From: Oricola cellulosilytica
GTDB taxonomy: Bacteria; Pseudomonadota; Alphaproteobacteria; Rhizobiales; Rhizobiaceae
Length of the DNA stretch: 64,000 bases
Assembly: GCF_019966575.1 (NCBI RefSeq)
Contig: NZ_JAINFK010000004.1
Coordinates: 263,681 to 327,680 of the forward strand
Direction: 5' to 3'
Part shown: positions 54,904 through 63,287 of the stretch, piece after piece
How the letters are laid out: every line of letters starts with the position of its first letter
Position numbering within the stretch: the first letter of the stretch is position 1
Notes under the pieces: generated by a model
Database searches by the model: none
Seen by the model: the letters and a program-made list of their open reading frames with translations, nothing else
Told to the model about the DNA's origin: nothing
Made by a program: the position numbers and the translations under genes

Positions 54904-55164
54904 TCAGCCGGCCTTCGCCGAAAGTTTTTTCTCGACTTCCTCTAGCCGCGCCTTCAGCGCCTCGTTCTCCTCGCGCGCCTTGACGGCCATGTCATGCACC
55001 GCGTCGAACTCCTCGCGCTTGACGAGGTCCATCCCCTGTAGAAACTTCTCCGCCTGCGCCTGAAATGCCGTCTCAACTTCCCGGCGCATGCCCTGCGCCG
55101 TGCCCGCCATGTCGGTCATCAAGCGTGCGAAATCGTCCAGAAACTTGTTTGGTCCAGTTGTCAT
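54904..55164 (-). CDS. ubiK: Ubiquinone biosynthesis accessory factor UbiK
   Basis: Protein of 86 residues of the UbiK/YqiC family (BMFP domain). An N-terminal amphipathic part (KFLDDFARLMTDMAGTAQGM) that can contact membranes is followed by a C-terminal coiled coil (REEFDAVHDMAVKAREENEA, LKARLEEVEKKL) that trimerises. It helps the ubiquinone-synthesis complex in the cytosol. GGGAG precedes the ATG, so the longer frame upstream is not used. It is divergent from lgt. Confidence 0.9.
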   Translation of the reverse strand: MTTGPNKFLDDFARLMTDMAGTAQGMRREVETAFQAQAEKFLQGMDLVKREEFDAVHDMAVKAREENEALKARLEEVEKKLSAKAG

Positions 55165-55292
55165 TTCGGCTACTCCCGTGTTGAACGGATAGGTATTGTC
55201 CGGGCCCGCCCATTGCAAGGCAACCGAGTTTGGGCCGCGCCTATACCACCCCGAAATTTCCGGCATGCCGGACATTCAGCGATTGCAGGTCC

Positions 55293-56150
55293 ATGTTCCC
55301 ATTCACGCTCCCCCAACTCGCCATCGCGTTTCCGGACATCGATCCGGTGATCGTCCAGCTCGGTCCCGTCGCCATACGCTGGTACAGCATGGCATATATT
55401 GTCGGCATCGTTCTCGGCTGGCTCTACGCCAAGCGCCTCGCCGGCAACGCTCGCCTCTGGGGTGGCCGGCCTTCCGCAATCTCGGCCGTCGATCTGGACG
55501 ATTTCCTCGTCTGGGCGACCATCGGCATCGTGCTCGGCGGCCGGCTCGGCTTCGTGCTGTTTTACGATCTGCCTCTTTATCTCCAGAACCCGGCCGAGAT
55601 CCTCGCGATCTGGCGCGGCGGAATGTCGTTCCATGGCGGACTGATCGGCACGACCGTCGCGATGGCCGTGTTTGCCTGGCGGCGCGGCATTCCGGTCTGG
55701 CCTCTGATTGACATTGTTGCCGCGGTCGCGCCGATAGGCCTGTTTTTCGGCCGGATCGCCAACTTCATCAATTCGGAATTGTGGGGCCGTCCGACGGACG
55801 TTCCGTGGGCTGTCGTCTTCCCCAATGGCGGCGACATCCCACGTCATCCGAGCCAGCTTTATGAGGCCGCACTCGAGGGTGTGGTTCTGTTCCTCGTATT
55901 GAGGCTTTGCACCCATCGCTTGCTCAAACTGAGGAGACCGCGCTTCGTGACCGGCGTTTTCATCGCCGGATATGGACTTGCGCGCACCTTCGTCGAGTTC
56001 TTCCGTCAGCCCGATCCGCAACTCGGCTATCTGTTCGGAGGATGGCTGACGATGGGGATGACCCTGTCGATCCCGATGATCGTGCTGGGGGTCGTTCTCG
56101 CCGCCACGGCGGGAAAGATCCGCGAGGAAAGCCTGACCGAAGCGGAATGA
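55293..56150 (+). CDS. lgt: Prolipoprotein diacylglyceryl transferase
   Basis: Inner-membrane enzyme of 285 residues that attaches diacylglycerol to the lipobox Cys of prolipoproteins. About seven helices are seen, with the catalytic-region motifs WYSMAYIVGI, SFHGGLIGTTVA (the HGG His), GLFFGRIANFINSELWGRPT and RHPSQLYEA in the family order. It would process the several lipoproteins encoded in this window. AGGT precedes the ATG. The stop overlaps the start of the MidA-type methyltransferase (ATGA), so the two are translationally coupled, as in many alphaproteobacteria. Confidence 0.96.
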   Translation: MFPFTLPQLAIAFPDIDPVIVQLGPVAIRWYSMAYIVGIVLGWLYAKRLAGNARLWGGRPSAISAVDLDDFLVWATIGIVLGGRLGFVLFYDLPLYLQNPAEILAIWRGGMSFHGGLIGTTVAMAVFAWRRGIPVWPLIDIVAAVAPIGLFFGRIANFINSELWGRPTDVPWAVVFPNGGDIPRHPSQLYEAALEGVVLFLVLRLCTHRLLKLRRPRFVTGVFIAGYGLARTFVEFFRQPDPQLGYLFGGWLTMGMTLSIPMIVLGVVLAATAGKIREESLTEAE

Positions 56151-57235
56151 CAAACCCGCTGGCAGGCAGGATCAGGCGGCTGATCGAGACCCTGGGGCCC
56201 ATATCGGTCTCCGATTACATGGCGATGTGCCTCTTCGATCCCGCCGAGGGCTACTACACGACGCGCGAGCCATTCGGCACGGGCGGCGATTTCACGACGG
56301 CTCCCGAGATCAGCCAAATGTTCGGCGAAATCGTTGGAGCCTGGCTCGTCCACGCTTGGCAGACATCTGGCAAACCCTCGCCTTTCGCCCTGGCGGAGAT
56401 TGGTCCCGGGCGCGGCACGCTGATGCGCGATATCCTCCGCACCGCGAAACTCGCCCCGGAGTTTCTCGCGACCGCGAGGGTAGTGCTCGTCGAGGCAAGT
56501 CCCCGCCTGCGCGAAATTCAGCGGCAAACCTTGTCAGGCGTGGCGGGAGATTGCGCATGGATAGACACCATGAAGGATCTCCCCCCCCTGCCGCTTTTCC
56601 TCGTCGCAAACGAGCTCTTCGACGCAATTCCGCTGCGGCAATTCGAAAAGGCGCCACAAGGATGGTTCGAGCGCAAGATTGCCGTAGACGCGGCCGGAGA
56701 GTTCACCTTCACGCTGAAAACCCCGCTACTCGATCCATCGTTTCTCCCGCCGGGCGCGGCCTCGCAGCCGGCTGGAGCCATTTTCGAATACGCCCCCGCC
56801 CGCGAAGCGATGGCGGGCGATATCGCTGCGCATTTGGCTACGCATGACGGTGTTGCCCTGATAATCGATTATGGTCATGCCGAGCCCGGTTTCGGCGATA
56901 CGCTGCAGGCGGTGGAAAATCACCGCTATGTCTCGGTGCTCGAAAATCCCGGCCGGTCCGATCTCACGAGCCATGTCGATTTCGCGTCGCTTGCAAGAGC
57001 CGCCCAAGCGCATGACGCCTCGGCGCTCCCTGTTATCACCCAGGGTGAATTCCTTCTGTCGCTGGGGCTCGCCGAGCGCGCCGGAACTCTTGGTGCGGGC
57101 AAGGCCATGGAACGGCGCCAAGCCATCCGTGAGGCTGCCGAGCGCCTCGCGGGCGGCGCGGAAAACCAGATGGGCAGCCTCTTCAAGGTGCTCTGCCTGA
57201 CAGGAGTCCCGCGAACTCTTCCGCCGTTCGCATAA
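56147..57235 (+). CDS. MidA/NDUFAF7-family methyltransferase
   Basis: Class I SAM-dependent methyltransferase of 362 residues in the COG1565 family. The entry stretch LFDPAEGYYTTREPFGTGGD followed by FTTAPEISQMFGEIVG is diagnostic. The SAM loop is LAEIGPGRGTLMRD and later parts include VANELFDAIPLRQF and IDYGHAEPG. The mitochondrial member methylates an arginine of a complex I subunit during assembly; whether the bacterial protein does the same is unknown. It is co-translated with lgt, and pgeF follows on the same strand. Confidence 0.92.
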   Translation: MTNPLAGRIRRLIETLGPISVSDYMAMCLFDPAEGYYTTREPFGTGGDFTTAPEISQMFGEIVGAWLVHAWQTSGKPSPFALAEIGPGRGTLMRDILRTAKLAPEFLATARVVLVEASPRLREIQRQTLSGVAGDCAWIDTMKDLPPLPLFLVANELFDAIPLRQFEKAPQGWFERKIAVDAAGEFTFTLKTPLLDPSFLPPGAASQPAGAIFEYAPAREAMAGDIAAHLATHDGVALIIDYGHAEPGFGDTLQAVENHRYVSVLENPGRSDLTSHVDFASLARAAQAHDASALPVITQGEFLLSLGLAERAGTLGAGKAMERRQAIREAAERLAGGAENQMGSLFKVLCLTGVPRTLPPFA

Positions 57236-57301
57236 CGAAATCAGGCCGGTTGACATGGCCATGACGCTGCAACAGGGTGCGCCACCGGGAGCGAGCATCG
57301 G

Positions 57302-58096
57302 ATGAACATCGAAAACCTGGCGCCCCTGCGGCCGATCAGTTCGGAGATGCTGACAGGCATTGAGGGCGTTGCCCATGGGTTCTTTACCCGCAACGGGGGC
57401 GTGTCGTCCGGCATCTATTCCGGTCTGAATGTCGGCTATGGTTCGTCGGATGATCGCGACAGCGTTGCCGAGAACCGCGCGCGGGTCGCCGCCCACTTGG
57501 GATTTCCGGGCGTGACATTGTCGACCCCCCACCAGGTGCACTCCGCCGACGTGGTCGCTATCGGCGAGCCGATCGACACGACCAACCGGCCAAAGGTCGA
57601 TGCGGTCGTGACCGCGACGCCGGGTCTGATCGTAGGCGTATTGACCGCCGATTGCGGGCCGGTCCTTTTCGCCGACGAGGAGGGAGCCGTCATCGCCGCA
57701 GCGCACGCCGGCTGGAAAGGGGCATTGAACGGCATTCTCGAAAACACCATCGAGACGATGATAGCAGTTGGTGCGCGCCGCTCCTCGATTTGCGCGGTGC
57801 TAGGGCCTTCAATAAGTGGCGAGAATTATGAGGTTGGCCCGGAATTTCGTGATCGTTTCCTCGAGGCAGAGTCGCAGAACGAGAAGTATTTCCTTTCTTC
57901 CGGGACGCCCGGCCACTTCATGTTCGATTTGCCTGGCTACATTCTCGCGCGCTTGTCGGCGGCAGGGATCGAAAAATCTCATGCCGCGCACTGCACCTAT
58001 CGGGAAGAGACCAGGTTCTTTTCGTATCGCCGGGCGACCCATCGCGGCGAGCCGGATTACGGCCGGCAGATTTCCGCAATTGTTCTGACGCGTTGA
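57302..58096 (+). CDS. pgeF: Purine nucleoside phosphorylase/laccase-fold protein (YfiH family)
   Basis: Protein of 264 residues of the YfiH/LACC1 family. The zinc ligands can be placed: His in TPHQVHSADVV, Cys in LTADCGPVLFAD and His in AAHAGWKGAL. Members were first called polyphenol oxidases; later work assigns purine nucleoside phosphorylase activity, and E. coli PgeF edits mis-made peptidoglycan precursors. N-terminus GVAHGFFTRNGGVSSGIYSG is typical. It follows the methyltransferase by 66 bases and precedes the M24 gene by 28. Confidence 0.92.
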   Translation: MNIENLAPLRPISSEMLTGIEGVAHGFFTRNGGVSSGIYSGLNVGYGSSDDRDSVAENRARVAAHLGFPGVTLSTPHQVHSADVVAIGEPIDTTNRPKVDAVVTATPGLIVGVLTADCGPVLFADEEGAVIAAAHAGWKGALNGILENTIETMIAVGARRSSICAVLGPSISGENYEVGPEFRDRFLEAESQNEKYFLSSGTPGHFMFDLPGYILARLSAAGIEKSHAAHCTYREETRFFSYRRATHRGEPDYGRQISAIVLTR

Positions 58097-58124
58097 GTTC
58101 CAGCCTTCTCTCGGGAGACTTTTG

Positions 58125-59276
58125 ATGGCTTTGCATTTTGACGAGCAAGAATTCGACGACCGAAAGGCGCGTCTGCTGGCGGAAATGGAGGCCGCCAAAC
58201 TGGATGCGATGCTCCTTTTTGCGCAGGAGAGCATGTACTGGCTGACCGGCTATGACACGTTCGGATTCTGCTTTTTCCAGTGCATGGTGGTCGAGAGGAA
58301 TGGCGAGGTCACGCTTCTCACACGTTCCGCCGATCTACGGCAGGCGCGCCACACGTCGAATGTCGAAACCATTGTCATCTGGGAGGATCGCGCCAATGCG
58401 AATCCGGCGCGCGAACTAAAGGACCTGCTGTCCGATCGTGATCTCCTGGGAACCCGCATCGGTGTCGAATACGATACGCAGGGGCTGACAGCGGCGAGCG
58501 GAAGACTCCTTGACGAAGAGCTCAGCACGTTCGCCAGCTTGAAGGATGCCTCCCGAATCATTCCGCTTCTGCGCAGCGTCAAGTCGGAAGCCGAGATCAA
58601 GTACGTTCGGAAGGCCGCCACCCTCGCAGACGAGGCGCTAACGGTGGCGTTGCCAATGATAAAGCAGGGAACCGACGAAGGCCGGATATTGGCCGCGATG
58701 CAGGGGGCTATATTCGAAGGCGGCGGGGATTATGCCGGAAACGAGTTCATCATCGGATCGGGTGAGGATGCTCTTCTGTGCCGATACAAGTCAGGCCGGC
58801 GAAAGCTGACCAAAACCGATCAGATCACTCTCGAATGGGCCGGCGTCTACCGCCACTACCACGTGGCAATGATGCGCACGGCGCTGACCGGCAAACCGAG
58901 TGCGCGCCATCTGGAACTGTACGAGGCCGCAAAGGCTGCCCTTCTGGCCTGCGAAGAGGCGATGATTCCCGGTAACACTTTTGGTGATGTGTTTACAGCC
59001 CATGCGCAGGCTATGGCGGATGCGGACCTTACCCGGCATCGTCTGAACGCATGCGGATATTCGCTGGGCGCTCACTTCACGCCGTGCTGGATGGACAGGC
59101 CGATGTTTTATGCCGGCAATCCCGAGCGGATTCAGCCGAACATGACGCTTTTTGCGCACATGATCCTCATGGATTCAGAAAGCGGAACTGCGATGACGCT
59201 GGGCCAGACCTACTTGACCACGAATGAAAAGGCGGTGGGACTTTCCCGGCACAAGCTTGATTTGATAATTGGTTGA
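58125..59276 (+). CDS. M24-family creatinase-fold hydrolase without metal ligands
   Basis: Protein of 383 residues with the two-domain layout of prolidase/creatinase: an N-terminal creatinase domain (about 10-150, LFAQESMYWLTGYDTFGFCF) and a pita-bread domain. The five metal ligands of M24 peptidases look lost: LEWAGVYRHYHVAMMRT stands where LDxGxxYxGYxSDxTRT is expected, YSLGAHFTPC where HGxG is usual, and no Glu pair is seen in MTLFAHMILM or TAMTLGQTYL. This suggests a metal-free hydrolase such as creatinase or ectoine hydrolase (DoeA), not a Xaa-Pro peptidase. GGGAG precedes the ATG. Confidence 0.82.
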   Translation: MALHFDEQEFDDRKARLLAEMEAAKLDAMLLFAQESMYWLTGYDTFGFCFFQCMVVERNGEVTLLTRSADLRQARHTSNVETIVIWEDRANANPARELKDLLSDRDLLGTRIGVEYDTQGLTAASGRLLDEELSTFASLKDASRIIPLLRSVKSEAEIKYVRKAATLADEALTVALPMIKQGTDEGRILAAMQGAIFEGGGDYAGNEFIIGSGEDALLCRYKSGRRKLTKTDQITLEWAGVYRHYHVAMMRTALTGKPSARHLELYEAAKAALLACEEAMIPGNTFGDVFTAHAQAMADADLTRHRLNACGYSLGAHFTPCWMDRPMFYAGNPERIQPNMTLFAHMILMDSESGTAMTLGQTYLTTNEKAVGLSRHKLDLIIG

Positions 59277-59324
59277 GGTGCATTCTTGTCATCTGCAGGG
59301 CGGGCTGGGGACGGCATTCGAAAC

Positions 59325-59894
59325 ATGGAAAGTCTGACACGCAAAGCGGCGCGGATCGCGTGTCTTGCATCGGGGGTCCTGGCTGTTACCTCGTGCACCG
59401 GCACCGAGAGCGATCTCGGAATAAAGCGGGACCTGAACGACGGCTCCTCTGCCGCTTTCCCTAATATTACGGAAGCCGCTCCGTTGGCACAGCCGGCAAC
59501 GGGTCTCGCGGCGAACGACGTTGCCGTGCAGGTCGGCAAAGTATATTTCGCGCCGATCGTCGGTGCGCCCGTCGACAAGGTTTCGGCGTTATCGGCGAGG
59601 CTCGGGCCGGCCGGAAGCGCGAACGGCGTGAAACTGGTCGCCTCGACCGATCCCGACCGTACGCACGAGATAAAGGGCTATTTCTCGGCCTTCACGGAGG
59701 GCGATTCGACGACGGTCGTTCACGTCTGGGACGTAATTTCGCCGAGCGGCCAGCGGATCCACCGGATTCAGGGACAGGAAGTCGTCTCCGGCAAGGCCGC
59801 GGAGCCTTGGGCCTCGGTTCCCGACACGACGATGCAGGCGATTGCAGACAAGGTCATCACCGAATACGCCGCGTGGCGGAGAAGCGACGCCTGA
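59325..59894 (+). CDS. Hypothetical lipoprotein
   Basis: Protein of 189 residues with a lipoprotein signal peptide (SLTRKAARIACLASGVLAVT ending in SC, lipidated Cys at about residue 24). The mature part has a low-complexity linker and a beta-rich domain with GYFSAFTEGDSTTVVHVWDV and ISPSGQRIHRIQGQE. I know similar short lipoproteins in rhizobial genomes near prs, without an assigned role. A TTG 13 codons upstream with GAGGTG is a possible alternative start, but the signal peptide fits the ATG. Confidence 0.7.
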   Translation: MESLTRKAARIACLASGVLAVTSCTGTESDLGIKRDLNDGSSAAFPNITEAAPLAQPATGLAANDVAVQVGKVYFAPIVGAPVDKVSALSARLGPAGSANGVKLVASTDPDRTHEIKGYFSAFTEGDSTTVVHVWDVISPSGQRIHRIQGQEVVSGKAAEPWASVPDTTMQAIADKVITEYAAWRRSDA

Positions 59895-60008
59895 CCCAAG
59901 CGGCCCCTGTCATTTTTAACGTGTGAAGATGCGCATTCGCCTTGCAATGCGTCTCAAGGGTTGCAATAGGACCGGCATCTTTCAAGGGGCACGCACCGGC
60001 AGGGCGCA

Positions 60009-60947
60009 ATGAAACTGTTTGCTGGCAATTCAAACCGCCAACTCGCTGAATCCGTTGCAAAGTATCTAGGCGTAAGTGTCGGTCGCGCGAGCGTCCGCCG
60101 TTTCGCCGACGAAGAGATCTTCGTGGAAATCCAGGAAAACGTGCGCGGCGAGGATGTCTTCATCCTCCAGTCCACCGCTTATCCGGCAAACGATCACTTG
60201 ATGGAACTTCTCATCATGATCGATGCGTTCCGCCGTTCTTCGGCGCGCCGCATCACGGCGGTCCTTCCCTATTTCGGATATGCCCGGCAGGATCGGCGCA
60301 TGTCCGGCCGCACGCCTATCTCGGCGAAGCTGGTCGCCAACCTGATTACCGAGGCCGGAGCGGACCGTGTCCTGACACTCGATCTTCACGCCGGACAGAT
60401 CCAAGGGTTCTTCGATATCCCGACGGACAACCTCTATGCGGTTCCGATCATGGCGCGTGACATTCGCGCCAATCATCGGGATTTGTCGAGCGTCATGGTC
60501 GTCTCCCCGGATGTTGGCGGCGTGGTGCGTGCGCGATCGCTCGCGAAGCGTCTCGATGACTCACTGTTGGCCATTGTCGACAAGCGCCGGGAGCGCCCGG
60601 GCGAGTCCGAGGTCATGAACGTCATCGGCGACATCTCCGGAAAAGCCTGTTTTCTCATCGACGACATCATCGATTCCGGTGGGACACTGTGCAACGCGGC
60701 CGAAGCATTGCTGGCGCAGGGCGCAAAGAGCGTTACGGCCTACATTACGCACGGCGTCCTGTCGGGCGGCGCGGTCAACCGCATCATGGGCTCCAAGCTG
60801 ACGGAACTCGTGATCACCGATTCCATTCAGCCGACCGCCGCGGTTGAATCGGCGCCCAACATCCGCGTCCTGTCGATCACCGACCTGATCGGCGAAGCTA
60901 TTGCCCGCACGTCGCACGAACAGTCGGTTTCCAGCCTGTTCGACTGA
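60009..60947 (+). CDS. prsA: Ribose-phosphate pyrophosphokinase (PRPP synthetase)
   Basis: Cytosolic enzyme of 312 residues that makes PRPP from ribose 5-phosphate and ATP for nucleotide, His and Trp synthesis. The family features are all present: [20 protein letters not shown], the loop [40 protein letters not shown] with the divalent-ion His, and the PRPP site [14 protein letters not shown]. The usual class I length is 310-320. The stop lies 3 bases from the end of the convergent chrA gene. Confidence 0.97.
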   Translation: MKLFAGNSNRQLAESVAKYLGVSVGRASVRRFADEEIFVEIQENVRGEDVFILQSTAYPANDHLMELLIMIDAFRRSSARRITAVLPYFGYARQDRRMSGRTPISAKLVANLITEAGADRVLTLDLHAGQIQGFFDIPTDNLYAVPIMARDIRANHRDLSSVMVVSPDVGGVVRARSLAKRLDDSLLAIVDKRRERPGESEVMNVIGDISGKACFLIDDIIDSGGTLCNAAEALLAQGAKSVTAYITHGVLSGGAVNRIMGSKLTELVITDSIQPTAAVESAPNIRVLSITDLIGEAIARTSHEQSVSSLFD

Positions 60948-60950
60948 TCC

Positions 60951-62294
60951 TCAGACGAGCGCTGGCAGCAATCCGGCCGCTGCCGCAACGATCAGCACCA
61001 CGATCATGTTAAGCCTGAAACCTATCAGCGCGATTCCCGCGCATATTGCGATCGCTGCGGCAAACGGATCGATCGCGCTCCATTCCGGATCGGGCAGAAC
61101 CAGCGCCCCAAGGCGCACCTCGCCGTACGCACCGAACAGCACATGCAGGGCGAACCACAGGGCGAGATTGGCGATCACGCCGACGACCGCCGCCGTGATC
61201 GTCTGCAGGCCGGCCGACAGCCAGCGCACGTTGCGAAGCGCCTCGACATAGGGCGCCCCGGCGAATATCCACAGGAAGCAGGGAACGAAGGTAAAGAACG
61301 CGGCTATCAGGCCGCCCGCGAGACCTCCGGACAACGGGTCCCAGCCCTCGACCCGCGAACCGCCCAGAAAGCCGACGAAGACCAGCACCAGCACGAGTGG
61401 CCCGAGCGTCGTCTCCGCCAGTCCCAGCCCGGCAAGCATTTCTTCCGGGCGCAGCCAGCCGTAGAGTTCGACCGCCTGCTGGCCGACATAGCTGAGGACG
61501 GCGTAGGCGCCCCCGAACGTCACGACGGCTGTCTTCGAGAAAAACAGCGCCGCGTCGGCGAAAACATGCCCGGGACCGAAACCGACGATAAAAAACGCCA
61601 GCGGCGCCAGCCAGATCGTCAGCCAGACGGCAACTGTCATGAGCGTCGCGGCATGAGAGCCGGAGCGTCTCTTCCGCAATGGTTCGCTCGTCGCATTCAT
61701 GGGGTCGAAGCCGAGCCATTGCGGCGCAATGCGCGCCGTCAGCCCGCCGAAGACCCCTGCGCCGATGACAATCAGCGGAAACGGCGCGTTCAGGAACGCG
61801 ATGGCTGCGAAGGCGGTGATCGCCACTGCCAGCATGAAAGGCGATTTCAGCGCCTTCCGCGCGACCTCCACCAGCGCCGCCGCGACCACGGCAAGCACTG
61901 CCGCCTTCAGACCATAGAGAAGCCCGGCGACCGCCGGCAACTCGCCATACAGAACGTATATGGCCGAAAGCACCAACATCATTGCGAGTCCGGGCAGGAT
62001 GAACAGGAGCCCCGCGATCAACCCGCCGCGAACCCCGTGCATCAGCCAGCCCGAATAGGTCGCCAGTTGCATTGCTTCCGGCCCGGGAAGCAGCATGCAG
62101 AAGTTGAGTGCGTGAAGAAACCGCGTTTCCGACAGCCAGCGCTTTTCCTCGACGAGGATGCGATGCATGACCGCGATCTGCGCCGCCGGCCCGCCAAACG
62201 ACAGCATCCCGATCCTCAAAAAGGTCTTGAACACCTCGCCGATCGGCTCGACGTCGGGCGGGACCGGTTCGCTTTCGGTCGCAAGATCCGCCAT
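60951..62294 (-). CDS. chrA: Chromate transporter, long-chain ChrA
   Basis: Inner-membrane protein of 447 residues with the two homologous halves of long ChrA proteins. The first half has FLRIGMLSFGGPAAQIAVMH and LPGPEAMQLATYSGWLMHGV. The second has FFSKTAVVTFGGAYAVLSYV and the repeat GLAETTLGPLVLVLVFVGFL. ChrA exports chromate, driven by proton motive force, and some members act on other oxyanions. No regulator (ChrB) is seen next to it. It is divergent from rplY. Confidence 0.93.
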   Translation of the reverse strand: MADLATESEPVPPDVEPIGEVFKTFLRIGMLSFGGPAAQIAVMHRILVEEKRWLSETRFLHALNFCMLLPGPEAMQLATYSGWLMHGVRGGLIAGLLFILPGLAMMLVLSAIYVLYGELPAVAGLLYGLKAAVLAVVAAALVEVARKALKSPFMLAVAITAFAAIAFLNAPFPLIVIGAGVFGGLTARIAPQWLGFDPMNATSEPLRKRRSGSHAATLMTVAVWLTIWLAPLAFFIVGFGPGHVFADAALFFSKTAVVTFGGAYAVLSYVGQQAVELYGWLRPEEMLAGLGLAETTLGPLVLVLVFVGFLGGSRVEGWDPLSGGLAGGLIAAFFTFVPCFLWIFAGAPYVEALRNVRWLSAGLQTITAAVVGVIANLALWFALHVLFGAYGEVRLGALVLPDPEWSAIDPFAAAIAICAGIALIGFRLNMIVVLIVAAAAGLLPALV

Positions 62295-62419
62295 TTCGGT
62301 TTCACTCTTCCTTTGCGGCAGCTGCCAATCATGATTTTCGTCGAAGGCATCACGCGCCCCGCGATAGAACGCGTCAATCGCGTTCGGGACAAGCGTCGAA
62401 TTCGCCGGTCAGGTCAAGG

Positions 62420-62447
62420 TTGCGTGCAACGCCTGCGTAGGCTATAG
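62420..62447 (+). promoter_or_regulatory. Candidate promoter of rplY
   Basis: TTGCGT and CTATAG are separated by 16 bases, close to the alphaproteobacterial housekeeping consensus. Transcription would begin near 62454, directly at the first leader hairpin. The evidence is pattern only. Confidence 0.4.
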
Positions 62448-62456
62448 GCTCGCGCA

Positions 62457-62515
62457 CCCGCCCAGACACCCTTGGAGGCTGTGCGGGCAAGGCCGGACGA
62501 CCGGCCTTGGTTTTT
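62457..62515 (+). promoter_or_regulatory. Structured leader of rplY with terminator hairpin
   Basis: Two hairpins stand in line before rplY. The first pairs CCCGCCCAG with CTGTGCGGG (one mismatch, 13-base loop). The second pairs AAGGCCGG with CCGGCCTT (4-base loop) and is followed by GGTTTTT. The second has the form of an intrinsic terminator 51 bases ahead of the ATG on the coding strand. A terminator here suggests attenuation, possibly feedback by the ribosomal protein. Alternatively it ends a short RNA, or transcription coming from upstream. Confidence 0.6.
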
Positions 62516-62565
62516 CCGGAAACGGTCGAACACTCCATATATCTGTGTCCTCGAAAGGAACCGCC

Positions 62566-63252
62566 ATGAGCGAAAGTTACGTGCTCAAGGCCGAGGCGCG
62601 CGAACGGGTCGGTAAGGGGTCCGCCCGGGCAATTCGGCGCAACGGCAATATTCCAGCTGTCATCTATGGTGACAACAAGCCCCCGCTTTCCATCACGCTT
62701 CCGTCGAAAGAAGTCACGCTGAAGATTCACGGCGGCGGATTTCTCACCACGGTCGGCGAGATCGAACTTGACGGCAAGAAGCATCGCGTTCTGCCGAAAT
62801 CCTACGATCTGGATCCGGTGAAGGACTTCGTCATCCACGTCGACTTCCTCCGCATTTCGGCAAAGACTTCCGTGACCGTGAACATTCCGGTCCACTTCAT
62901 CAACGAAGAGCAGAGCCCCGGCATCCGCAAGGGTGGCGTGCTGAACGTCGTTCGTCACGAGGTCGAGGTCCATTGCCCGGCGGATGCCATTCCGGAATAT
63001 TTCACGGTGGATCTCGACGGATCGGAGCTCGGCGACGCGCTCAAGATTTCGTCGGTCGAACTTCCCGAAAAGGTCGTTCCCACGATCACCGATCGTGACT
63101 TCACCATCGCGACCATCGCTTCTCCTGCCGGCCTCAAGAGCGAGGACGAGGAGGAGGAAGCAGCGGCTGCGGATGAAGTCGAGGTCATCGGCGAGGCAGG
63201 TGACGAAGGCGAAGCCGAGGGCGGCGACACCGAAGAAAAGAGCGGCGAATAA
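62566..63252 (+). CDS. rplY: 50S ribosomal protein L25, long (CTC/TL5) form
   Basis: 5S-rRNA-binding protein of 228 residues. The N-terminal L25 domain (about 1-95, [40 protein letters not shown]) is followed by the TL5-type beta domain (about 100-190). An acidic C-terminal tail ([20 protein letters not shown]) is usual in alphaproteobacteria. It is also called general stress protein Ctc. AAGGAA precedes the ATG. The order rplY-pth is conserved in many bacteria. A structured leader with a terminator hairpin lies upstream. Confidence 0.97.
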   Translation: MSESYVLKAEARERVGKGSARAIRRNGNIPAVIYGDNKPPLSITLPSKEVTLKIHGGGFLTTVGEIELDGKKHRVLPKSYDLDPVKDFVIHVDFLRISAKTSVTVNIPVHFINEEQSPGIRKGGVLNVVRHEVEVHCPADAIPEYFTVDLDGSELGDALKISSVELPEKVVPTITDRDFTIATIASPAGLKSEDEEEEAAAADEVEVIGEAGDEGEAEGGDTEEKSGE

Positions 63253-63287
63253 CCCGCACTCTTTGGCGTACCGGAGACGGATAGACG

